This document shows, piece by piece, positions 26,601-34,308 of a DNA stretch of 40,721 nucleotides (position 1 is the first letter of the stretch; the number at the start of each line of letters is the position of its first letter). The stretch spans positions 1 through 40,721 of the forward strand of contig VFFT01000069.1 of the NCBI GenBank assembly GCA_009392775.1, in the 5' to 3' direction. This stretch comes from SAR202 cluster bacterium. GTDB lineage: Bacteria > Chloroflexota > Dehalococcoidia > UBA3495. The translations under genes were made by a program, and so were the position numbers. The notes below the pieces were generated by a model, which saw only the letters and a program-made list of their open reading frames with translations, was not told the DNA's origin and did not search any database.

Positions 26601-28144
26601 CTATCAGATTCATATAACGGAAACTGCCAGACATCGTAACGCTCCATACCTGGGATAAATTCATCCCAATGATTATCTGACAGGATTTTTGTTCCACTAG
26701 GGACATTTAAGTGTAGCCATTCGGATCCCTGAACAGCCGTATGAGGTTCAAGATATACTGAACTAAATGCTAGTCCTGGGAGAATGGCCAATGTAACAAA
26801 AGCACAGAATGAAATTGTAATGACGTTAGATGCATATGCGTTAGGAAAACGATGCAACGGCATCCAATGTAACACTCCCTTCAAGTATTTCTCACAATTA
26901 CCGGACACTACAATGTGTCGCGCACTATCCACAATAGAAATTAGTAGCCGCGCACCAAGTAACACCATGAACGGAATTAAGCAAAACAAATAACGCGTAA
27001 AATGCACCTCGAAAGACTCTAAGAAAATCAATTGAGGGACCAACCATATCAGGATAATCGAATCGGCGAATCTAGAAGCTTTACGACGACACAACAGCAC
27101 TATTGAGAAGATTACACCGGACCAAGATATCACTCCGATGGGTATACCTAACCCCCAAACCACACTCTGTTTCAACTGATATAACAACGGCATTGTGCCA
27201 ACATACTGGGTCGTGAAAGGCCACATACCTGCATTCTTAGCCATAAGAGATTGAGACTTTACATCGGAATAATAAGTCCCTATATCAAGAACGGCGTACG
27301 GATTAAGAAGCACATATACACACATCGCGGATAACAGTGATATTCCCAGGTAAATAGTCAACCTTGATACAAGATAGATATACCCACGTTCTTTACTATT
27401 AGCCTGACTTATAAGGAAACAAGTCACAAATAATGGAAGAACTAAGAATACAACATTTATCTTAGGCGAAAGCGCTAATCCTAACAGTGCCCCTACAATA
27501 AGAACATCCCTTAACCGCTGTTCATCATATAAGCGAATCAGCGCCCAAAAGACAAACAAACAGAACAATGCCGAGAATGTTTCTGGGCGATAAAAATGGC
27601 TACTCTGGACGTTAATAGCTGAAGAAGCCATGAAAAATGCTGCTAGCAATCCAATCCTAGTGCTAAACAATCTACGTCCAATAATGTAAATCATACCAAC
27701 AGAAGCTATATCTGCTAATGCCGACAGAATTCGCCCAGCATATCGCATGTCTAAAGCCTGAAGATCTACGAAAATTTCCAGGAAGAATCGGATAGCAACT
27801 AGCAAATAGATAAGCACACTACCTAATGGAAACCAACGCGGATTCAGTGGACTAGTATCGGGGTTGAGGAAAGTTGAGATTCCCGGCATCCCTGTTCTAA
27901 CATTCGGATAATCAGAGACACAGGTTTTATAGCCTAATGCTTCGGCCAATATGCGATACATACAATCAGCACGTAGGTATAATGACCGTTCATCGGGATG
28001 AAAACCGAATCCACTATCCCAATTCAGGCCATTAAGCCTTAATAAAGCGGCAAAAAGCAGAATTCCCAGGATAATCAGGTTGGAGCCAGTAAGATATTTA
28101 CGATAGCGGCCCGTGTGGTTCAATAATGCATTCCACTTGTTCAT
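23681..28144 (-). CDS. GT-C glycosyltransferase / DUF2298 (Chlor_Arch_YYY) fusion membrane protein
   Basis: A 1487-residue multi-spanning membrane protein. The N-terminal half resembles PMT/ArnT-type (GT39) GT-C glycosyltransferases: a first transmembrane helix, then FHPDERSLYLRAD with the acidic pair of the first extracytoplasmic loop, followed by many hydrophobic helices up to ~residue 450 and a soluble ~200-residue segment. The second half, from ~residue 650, has the DUF2298 signature: HPFRGGEKPMDMAYLQAV, YDPWFSGGIMNYYYWGYL (the YYY motif), a second acidic loop and SLWAINSWDYPSYLL. The family is known from Chloroflexota and archaea and is thought to glycosylate using a lipid-linked donor; donor and acceptor are unknown. 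Two complete-looking catalytic modules in one chain is notable. No clear ribosome site was seen before the ATG. Confidence 0.85.
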   Translation of the reverse strand: MNKWNALLNHTGRYRKYLTGSNLIILGILLFAALLRLNGLNWDSGFGFHPDERSLYLRADCMYRILAEALGYKTCVSDYPNVRTGMPGISTFLNPDTSPLNPRWFPLGSVLIYLLVAIRFFLEIFVDLQALDMRYAGRILSALADIASVGMIYIIGRRLFSTRIGLLAAFFMASSAINVQSSHFYRPETFSALFCLFVFWALIRLYDEQRLRDVLIVGALLGLALSPKINVVFLVLPLFVTCFLISQANSKERGYIYLVSRLTIYLGISLLSAMCVYVLLNPYAVLDIGTYYSDVKSQSLMAKNAGMWPFTTQYVGTMPLLYQLKQSVVWGLGIPIGVISWSGVIFSIVLLCRRKASRFADSIILIWLVPQLIFLESFEVHFTRYLFCLIPFMVLLGARLLISIVDSARHIVVSGNCEKYLKGVLHWMPLHRFPNAYASNVITISFCAFVTLAILPGLAFSSVYLEPHTAVQGSEWLHLNVPSGTKILSDNHWDEFIPGMERYDVWQFPLYESDSREKISELARNLSESDYLVFYSYRPFVSALRAEDKYPLSAQYYRFLFEGKLGYELVERFHSYPSLWRVSLKDDPYSYVGLPEPLDSLQSSDSHLHINLGYADDNVVGYDHPQVLIFQNTAKLPFAMIDTMLSRVSSSLTDNSNASLLMQEETFQTQVSGGTWSERFSNSYFVNKYAAVIWLISVELIYVITLPIAIILFRFLPDRGIIFARTLGLLLISYLSWMLVNLNLMSFGREVIVISIAVTALVSGLIFWRYKEQILSVISDQWRLITLSEILFISLFLGFLMIRMFNPDLWHPFRGGEKPMDMAYLQAVARTSLFPPYDPWFSGGIMNYYYWGYLIVSVPLLITTIPPHTAFNLAVPLLFALAATGAFSIVFNLATKTCGPVNRVENNRKAFIKYLERPVMAGIIGVCFVALIGNLDGMLQIITAGLKVFYDPTYLYSGFDFWKSSRVIPPGLAVIPFGSAFWMASGYSGPSDISYHITEFPFFSFLFADLHAHMMVIPFGLLSLGLLLNLFLCIERGSKRYVTAITLVLGVSIGSLWAINSWDYPSYLLVAIATVAVAIYYRNGSVWYKCLYFLLITSCIIASSVVAFWPFWNSYETFGAGISLSLWITPLSSYLVIHGLFLAVITWFMCDRAFTCGKGIKAHISLEYLTFIQNRWIKYFVLSVLIGFPAYLIFIGYYTACLNLVILEWAILNILNKREQIYENRSVVFSVILLGIGCAIALGVEFLKFNNDIGRMNTLFKFYLHVWVFYSLSASFMLWYLLQRHYSRPSAIWLYRCASFVVIVLILGCINYPIFGTLARIQDRFDTEYIGLDGSAYMITADHVEQDNPIDLNSDRGAIRWLQSNVQGTPIILEAHDEQYHWSSRISSNTGLPTILGWPWHQMQQRNNAISEINRRKIVISDIYNTTMVYKALKLLEDYHVTYIVVGQLERIHYSPDGLQKFNNMDSDGLLETVFNNQGTTVYRILP

Positions 28145-28226
28145 AATGTAATAAGTAGCAGGATATTAACCCCGTAAATTACAAGCCATCATATGGGCCT
28201 ACCTAATTGATCTCGCTATAAACGAA

Positions 28227-29240
28227 TCAAAAACCTTTCTGGGCAATCAACGAGCACATCTCTACCGTTCTACAAGAATATCCCCATTCATTGTCATACC
28301 AGCCCAAAATTTTGACCATACGATCTTGAATGACCATTGTAGAAAGAGCATCAAATATACAACTATGGCTATTTCCTCGCACATCTGAACTGACTATGGG
28401 GTCCTCTGTATACTGGAGTATACCTTTCAACGATCCTTCAGAAGCCGCCTGAAAAGCCTGGTTTATATCCTCGGGAGTCACATCAGCCTGCAAATCAGCC
28501 ACAAAGTCAGTCGCTGACCCCACCGATGTAGGAACACGAAAAGCTATACCGTGCAATTTACCATTCAATTCAGGAAGGACTATTCCTACGGATCTTGCCG
28601 CTCCGGTACTAGTGGGAATGATATTTTGCGCTGCTGCTCGAGCCCGTCTCAAATCTGAATGTCGCCTGTCCAGGATGGACTGATCGTTAGTATAAGAATG
28701 AATTGTCGACATCAATCCTTTTTCTACACCGAAATTTTCATGCAGAACTTTTACCATGGGGGCAAAACAATTAGTAGTACAGGAAGCATTAGATACGATA
28801 TCATGCTCTTTCGGATCATATAGTTCGTCATTAACACCAAGCACCATAGTCAAATCTGGGTTTTTAGCCGGAGCAGATATCACAACCTTCGAAGCTCCAG
28901 CATCAATATGACCTCTCGCTTGCTCTGAATCTGTGAATTTGCCAGTACATTCAACCACTATATCGACACCATATTCCGACCAAGGAATATCTTTCGGTAA
29001 TTTCTCAGAAAACACTCGGACAGGATTACCATCTATTACTAGATCATCATTGTCCGACTCAACTGTACCTTTAAAAACGCCAAAGCTACTATCGTATTTC
29101 AATAAATGAGAGTTGGTCTCAGGATCAGATGTCCCATTAACGGCGACTATCTGCAAATCATTGACTTGATTCTCAAATGCAACACGAGTCACTAACCTAC
29201 CGATTCTTCCGAAACCATTAATACCTACTCGGGTTACCAA
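28227..29240 (-). CDS. gap: Glyceraldehyde-3-phosphate dehydrogenase, type I
   Basis: The phosphorylating GAPDH of glycolysis/gluconeogenesis, 337 residues. It has the N-terminal NGFGRIGRL, the catalytic Cys154 in SNASCTTNCFAP and His181 in HSYTNDQ, and DLRRARAAAQNIIPTSTGAA. Residues that set NAD preference are changed: the Asp32-equivalent is Gly36 (AVNGTSDP), and the Leu187-Pro188 pair is Arg192-Arg193 (ILDRRHSDLRR), which points to NADP use. The start is TTG with GGAGG 6 nt upstream. A TTGACA at 29302-29297 on the minus strand may be its -35, with only a weak -10. It lies 110 bp after eno. Confidence 0.96.
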   Translation of the reverse strand: MVTRVGINGFGRIGRLVTRVAFENQVNDLQIVAVNGTSDPETNSHLLKYDSSFGVFKGTVESDNDDLVIDGNPVRVFSEKLPKDIPWSEYGVDIVVECTGKFTDSEQARGHIDAGASKVVISAPAKNPDLTMVLGVNDELYDPKEHDIVSNASCTTNCFAPMVKVLHENFGVEKGLMSTIHSYTNDQSILDRRHSDLRRARAAAQNIIPTSTGAARSVGIVLPELNGKLHGIAFRVPTSVGSATDFVADLQADVTPEDINQAFQAASEGSLKGILQYTEDPIVSSDVRGNSHSCIFDALSTMVIQDRMVKILGWYDNEWGYSCRTVEMCSLIAQKGF

Positions 29241-29350
29241 TTTTAACCTCCGGCATCTTCAACATCTTAATGCACTAATCCCATCTATATAGTGCGTGTC
29301 AATTAAACGATATGGATGCACCAATAGCGCCATTGTAAATCCTATTATAT

Positions 29351-30673
29351 CTATATACTAGACCTAAGATATGCGTACGTAGACCTACCACTGTAAATTG
29401 CTCTATCAGCTAACGATTTCTCTATTCTGAGCAGCCGATTATACTTGGAAACTCTATCTGATCTAGCGGGAGCGCCGGCTTTGATTTGGCCTACGTTCCA
29501 CGCAACTGACAAATCAGCAATTGTGGTATCTTCAGTCTCACCAGACCGATGGCTCATCACCGCTCCCCAACCAGCCTGTCTAGTCATCTGAAGGGCTTGG
29601 TATGTTTCTGTCAGAGTGCCAATTTGATTCGGCTTAAGTAAGACAGCATTGCTCGCGTTCATATCAACACCATCTTTTATCCTAGCTATATTAGTAACAA
29701 ACAGATCGTCCCCGACAAGTTGAACACGGTCTCCCAGACTTTGGTGCAATGATACCCATCCTTGCCAGTCATCCTCATCTAATCCATCTTCTATACTAAG
29801 GATAGGATATTCCGATACCCACTGTTCATATAACGCAATCAACTCTGCCGAGGTTAGATATCTACCTTCTTTCTCTAATCCATATAGACCATCTGCCTTA
29901 TTAAACAACTCGGAAGCAGCAACATCTAATCCTATAAACACCTGATTCCCCGGTGAATACCCTGCTTTTTCAATAGCTTTCACAACTAGTTCGATAGCTG
30001 CACGATTTGAAGGCAGTGAAGGCGCAAATCCACCTTCATCTCCAACATTTAAATTATGTCCTCCTTCTCTCATCAGGGCTTTTAGGGCTTGATACACTTC
30101 TACACCACACCGTAGGGACTCTGAAAACGTCGGGAGACCTACCGGCAACACCATAAACTCCTGGACGTCAGTAGAGTTCGAAGCATGTCGCCCTCCGTTA
30201 AGGATATTGAGCATAGGCACAGGCAAGCTAACAACTCCATCCTTAGAAAGCCATTTCCATAAACCATCCCCAGCAGAATGTTGACTAGCAGCAGCTTGAG
30301 CTACCGCCATAGAAACAGCTAATATAGCGTTAGCTCCCAAGCTTGATTTATCAGAAGCACCATCTAGTTCCAACATTCTATTATCTATAGTCGCTTGATC
30401 ATCGGCACTGAGACCTATGATTCCAGGCGCCAAGACCGAATCAATATTTTGGACGGCCTGTAACACACCATTACCACCAAACCTCAGTGGATCGTGGTCT
30501 CTTAACTCAAGGGCCTCATAGGCTCCTGTGCTAGCACCAGACGGAACAATAGCTGTCGCGAAAGCGCCACCGGATAATGTTACCTTTGCTTCTACAGTGG
30601 GGTTTCCTCTAGAATCCAAAACTTCATTGGCGAGCACCCCGGTTATCACGAAATCTTTAGATAAATAAACCAT
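29351..30673 (-). CDS. eno: Enolase
   Basis: Interconverts 2-phosphoglycerate and phosphoenolpyruvate. The 440 residues show VLDSRGNPTVEAKV, PSGASTGAYEALELRD, NILNGGRHASN, the acid/base NVGDEGGFAPSL, the metal-binding SIEDGLDEDDW and DDLFVTN, the catalytic Lys in LLKPNQIGTLTE, and SHRSGETEDTTIADL. It is 14 bp downstream of the LOG-like gene on the same strand and precedes gap, so the two glycolytic genes may share a transcript. Confidence 0.98.
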   Translation of the reverse strand: MVYLSKDFVITGVLANEVLDSRGNPTVEAKVTLSGGAFATAIVPSGASTGAYEALELRDHDPLRFGGNGVLQAVQNIDSVLAPGIIGLSADDQATIDNRMLELDGASDKSSLGANAILAVSMAVAQAAASQHSAGDGLWKWLSKDGVVSLPVPMLNILNGGRHASNSTDVQEFMVLPVGLPTFSESLRCGVEVYQALKALMREGGHNLNVGDEGGFAPSLPSNRAAIELVVKAIEKAGYSPGNQVFIGLDVAASELFNKADGLYGLEKEGRYLTSAELIALYEQWVSEYPILSIEDGLDEDDWQGWVSLHQSLGDRVQLVGDDLFVTNIARIKDGVDMNASNAVLLKPNQIGTLTETYQALQMTRQAGWGAVMSHRSGETEDTTIADLSVAWNVGQIKAGAPARSDRVSKYNRLLRIEKSLADRAIYSGRSTYAYLRSSI

Positions 30674-30687
30674 GCTAGTGAACCTTT

Positions 30688-31176
30688 CTATGAGTATATT
30701 CGGGTAGATGCCGCTGATATAGCTTTCTCTACCGCATCTACAGCATCAACAGCATTTATAATTCCGGGCTCAACCGGGTCTCCGTCACCTTTTACAGTTA
30801 ATGGCCAGCTGCTAAGACCGATTACAGGGATATTTTCACTAAGAGCGTGGGCAATTTCAGACAAAGTACCAAATGCACCTCCCACAGATATGACAGCCTC
30901 CCCTGTATTCACGACTATAACGTTCCTTGAATAGCCCATAGTAGTTACTATAGGTATATCCACATATTGGTTAGCATCACGTGAGGATTGGCCAGGAAGA
31001 ATTCCTATAGTCATTCCACCTTCAGACTTAGCTCCCTTGCAAACTGCCTCCATAACTCCGCTTAGCCCTCCACAAACCACTGTTACAGACCTTTTTGCCA
31101 ACTCTCTGCCGACGGCCTCCGCCAGGGAATAATGTTCAGGTTTAGCACTACTATTACCAATAACAGCAATGATCAT
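30688..31176 (-). CDS. TIGR00725/LOG-like Rossmann-fold nucleotide-binding protein
   Basis: A small (~162 residues) protein of the SMF/DprA/LOG superfamily of the TIGR00725 type. It shows IAVIGNSSAKPEHYSLAEAVGREL, VVCGGLSGVMEAVCKGAKSEGG (the GGxxGVMEA nucleotide loop), IGILPG and ISVGGAFGTLSEIAHAL. The usual LOG PGGxGTxxE reads VGGAFGTLSE, still with the Glu. Such proteins may bind molybdenum cofactor or nucleotides; the function here is not known. A GTG start at 31185 would add three residues; I chose the ATG. It sits between nuoN (84 bp) and eno. Confidence 0.85.
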   Translation of the reverse strand: MIIAVIGNSSAKPEHYSLAEAVGRELAKRSVTVVCGGLSGVMEAVCKGAKSEGGMTIGILPGQSSRDANQYVDIPIVTTMGYSRNVIVVNTGEAVISVGGAFGTLSEIAHALSENIPVIGLSSWPLTVKGDGDPVEPGIINAVDAVDAVEKAISAASTRIYS

Positions 31177-31259
31177 AAGATCCACAATCCATATTATTTG
31201 AATAAAGTTCCTGAAATAGACTGTTAGGTTGCGTTAAAGCCCACAACTCAAGAACAATC

Positions 31260-32783
31260 TTAACTAAGCCCTATAAGAGCTTCGCTAGCACACTCTATGA
31301 TTTCTAACAAAGGCCCAGGATAAACTCCCAGCCATATTACGAGAATCAGTCCTATTCCTAAGACTAAGGTGGTTGAAAAAGACGTGCGCGGCAGGGATAC
31401 TGTTCCTGAAGCTGAAATCACACCGTGAGCATCATCCGGACTGGAATGGCCAGAATTGTCAGAGCCTTCAATATACATCTGACGTATTATTTGCAAGTAA
31501 TAGTAGAGTGATATCAAGCTGGCTAATATTGCAACTCCCGCAAGCCATAAGAAACCAGAACTAGCAACAGCAGCGAACAAATAGAACTTAACTGTAAAGC
31601 CAGCAAATATTGGAAGACCTGCCAGAGAAAATAAACCAATAGCGATTGCAGCTGCTAACAACGGTTGCGAATCTGCCAATCCCCTCAGACTCGCTATATC
31701 GTCATTACCTGTGGAGTTGAAGAAAGCAATTATTGCAGCAAATACCACCATATTAGTAACTGCATATCCTACAAGATAAAAACTGACGCTATTTGCAGCA
31801 ACCAGCGAGTCAGTCGAAAGAACTGTAACACCAGCCAATATATATCCTATATGACCAATACTTGAATACGCCATTAACCGTTTCATATTAGTCTGCGCAA
31901 GGGCAACTAAATTACCTGCTAGCATAGATATTGCTGCCAGGACAGCGAAAATTATCTGCCATTCTTGCCACAACGATTCTGCAACAATCATGCCTTCACA
32001 TACGAATCTCAACACCAAGGCAAAAGCCGCAGTTTTTGATGCTATCGCCAGATAAGCCGTTACGGGAAGTGGCGCGCCCTCATAGGTATCCGGTGCCCAC
32101 ATATGAAATGGAACGATAGACAACTTAAACCCTAATCCAACGAAGATTAGAGCAACACCTACCCACAACGCAGGAGACAGGTCTGACGTTCCTGACAAAA
32201 TCATCCCGATATCCGCAAACTTAGTGACGCCGGTCGCGCCGTACAACATACTCAAGCCGTAAAGCAATACAGCAGACGAAAATGCCCCTACAATAATGTA
32301 TTTAAGCCCAGCTTCATTAGATTTCGAATTATTCAATGAATACGCTACCATGACATACAAGCTAAAACTCAGAAGCTCTAATGCTATATACGCAGTCAGT
32401 AGCTCTCTTGACTGGACCATGATATTCATACCCAGTACAGAAAAAAGAAGAAGTCCATAAAATTCTCCTTGATGGGAGAGATGCTGTTTAATGTATTGCG
32501 CAGAACTAAGTATGATAAATACAGCAATCAACAAAAACACTATCTTGAAAAACAGCGAAAAAGCATCTACGGCTAATAGTCCACCATATAGGGAGATATT
32601 AACCCCTGGCAACATCATCATGCTTACTAATGCCACAAGAACGAGGCCGCATATACAGATAATCGGCAGTATCGCTTTCTTATCATCTGGCAAAAACAAG
32701 TCTACAGCCAATACAAACAATGCTAATCCAGCCAGAATAAACTCAGGTGTTAGTAAATATATATTTGCAGTTAATCCAGACAA
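31260..32783 (-). CDS. nuoN: NADH-quinone oxidoreductase subunit N
   Basis: An antiporter-like proton-pumping subunit in the membrane arm of complex I. It shows many hydrophobic helices, the ELLSFSLYVMVAY segment with the conserved Glu, FKLSIVPFHMWAPDTYEGAP with Lys and Trp, and MKRLMAYSSIGHIGYILAG. The next upstream ATG (32819) lies within nuoM by 29 nt. A TTG at 32783 with an AGGAG 6 nt upstream, 7 nt after the nuoM stop, is the more convincing start, giving 507 residues. It is the last nuo gene of the operon. Confidence 0.93.
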   Translation of the reverse strand: MSGLTANIYLLTPEFILAGLALFVLAVDLFLPDDKKAILPIICICGLVLVALVSMMMLPGVNISLYGGLLAVDAFSLFFKIVFLLIAVFIILSSAQYIKQHLSHQGEFYGLLLFSVLGMNIMVQSRELLTAYIALELLSFSLYVMVAYSLNNSKSNEAGLKYIIVGAFSSAVLLYGLSMLYGATGVTKFADIGMILSGTSDLSPALWVGVALIFVGLGFKLSIVPFHMWAPDTYEGAPLPVTAYLAIASKTAAFALVLRFVCEGMIVAESLWQEWQIIFAVLAAISMLAGNLVALAQTNMKRLMAYSSIGHIGYILAGVTVLSTDSLVAANSVSFYLVGYAVTNMVVFAAIIAFFNSTGNDDIASLRGLADSQPLLAAAIAIGLFSLAGLPIFAGFTVKFYLFAAVASSGFLWLAGVAILASLISLYYYLQIIRQMYIEGSDNSGHSSPDDAHGVISASGTVSLPRTSFSTTLVLGIGLILVIWLGVYPGPLLEIIECASEALIGLS

Positions 32784-32790
32784 AATGCTC

Positions 32791-34305
32791 CTATAGACCT
32801 TGTAGGACTGAGTCCACACCTATATTTATAACTCTAACCAATGGAGCAGGCCATACTCCTACTACTATCAATATTGCAACAAAAACAGCACCTACAGCTT
32901 TTTCAATTGGACTAGAGTCAGGGAGGTCATCCCATCTTGGATCCGCTTCTCCAAAAAATGTTTTAGCTAAGAGACGCAACATATAGACTGCTGTAATAGC
33001 AGCGCCAATTACGGCTAATACAGCGAGAGGCAGATAAGTCCGAAACACCCCGACAAAAACCATAAATTCAGCTATGAATCCACTCAAACCCGGCAACCCT
33101 AAAGATGCCAGCCCAGCTATGGCGAAAAAGCAACTTGCAGTACCCATTCGCTTGATTAAACCGTTTAAAACATTTGTGTCCCTGATATGAGTCCTCTCGT
33201 AAATCGATCCCACCATTGCAAACATGAGAGCCGTCATTATGCCATGCGAGAACATCTGGAGTACCGCACCGGTTACTCCAACAGGATGAAGAGTAGCAAT
33301 ACCCATAATCACATAACCCATATGACTAACACTAGAATATCCGATAACATACTTTAAATCATGTTGGGATATAGCAGATATAGCACCGTACACAACATTT
33401 ACGGTTCCCAAGATTATCAAGATAGGCATCCAGGCCGAAGCCCCTTCGGGTAGAAGAATCACGCCTACCCTGATAATACCGAAAGCGCCTAATTTCATTA
33501 GAACGCCAGCATGCAACATACTAACGCCCGTAGGTGCCGCCACGTGACCATCAGGAGACCATGTATGGAACGGCCAGAGTCCTGCCAGAATACCAAATCC
33601 GATCATAAATAACGGAAATACCCATCTCTGGAATTCGTGGCTGAACGCGCCTTCTTTTGCTAATTCCCCGAGTTCAATCATATTGAACGTTGGGGACCCA
33701 ACATTAGCAGATTGAGCATACAAAGCCAGAATACCTACCCATATCAGTACACTCCCACCAACGAGAACTAACATGAGCTTCATAGCACCATACTCTTTGG
33801 TTCTTAGGAAAGTCCCAAAATCAGTACTGCTACCCCAAACCCCAATGAGCAGATACATGGGCAATACTGCTAGTTCGTAGAAGAAAAACAGGAAGAACAG
33901 ATCCTGTACTGCAAATACACCAAATACCCCAGACCCTAAAGCTAGTAGCAACACGAAAAAGTCGCGTGACCTGTGTATTATAGTTTGAGATATAAGTACT
34001 GCCCCTAGTAGGACAATACCATTCAGGAGTACTAGTGGTGCAGCTATACCATCTATTCCCAGAGCCAGACTAATATTTACTGGATCGCCTATCCAGTCGT
34101 ACGTACGTGCAAACTGATATCCACCTTCGGTATAATCGTACCCAACGAAAGCTATGATGGACAAAATACATGTCACTGCAGATACCGCGATAGCAAAGTA
34201 CCAAACTGGCCTTGGATTATCCTTAGGGAACCCCATAGCCACTATCGCAGCAATCAGAGGAATCAATATAAGTGATAATAGTATTATTTCGTTTATTGCA
34301 GCCAT
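32791..34305 (-). CDS. nuoM: NADH-quinone oxidoreductase subunit M
   Basis: A second antiporter-like subunit, 504 residues. It has LFFFYELAVLPMYLLIGVWG with the conserved Glu, MKLMLVLVGGSVLIWVG, LAGLWPFHTWSPDGHVAAPTGVSMLHAGVLMKLGAFG, and KYVIGYSSVSHMGYVIMG. The lysine and glutamate residues typical of the proton path are in place. It follows nuoL with 3 nt between stop and start, so the two are translationally close. Confidence 0.97.
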   Translation of the reverse strand: MAAINEIILLSLILIPLIAAIVAMGFPKDNPRPVWYFAIAVSAVTCILSIIAFVGYDYTEGGYQFARTYDWIGDPVNISLALGIDGIAAPLVLLNGIVLLGAVLISQTIIHRSRDFFVLLLALGSGVFGVFAVQDLFFLFFFYELAVLPMYLLIGVWGSSTDFGTFLRTKEYGAMKLMLVLVGGSVLIWVGILALYAQSANVGSPTFNMIELGELAKEGAFSHEFQRWVFPLFMIGFGILAGLWPFHTWSPDGHVAAPTGVSMLHAGVLMKLGAFGIIRVGVILLPEGASAWMPILIILGTVNVVYGAISAISQHDLKYVIGYSSVSHMGYVIMGIATLHPVGVTGAVLQMFSHGIMTALMFAMVGSIYERTHIRDTNVLNGLIKRMGTASCFFAIAGLASLGLPGLSGFIAEFMVFVGVFRTYLPLAVLAVIGAAITAVYMLRLLAKTFFGEADPRWDDLPDSSPIEKAVGAVFVAILIVVGVWPAPLVRVINIGVDSVLQGL

Positions 34306-34308
34306 ATA

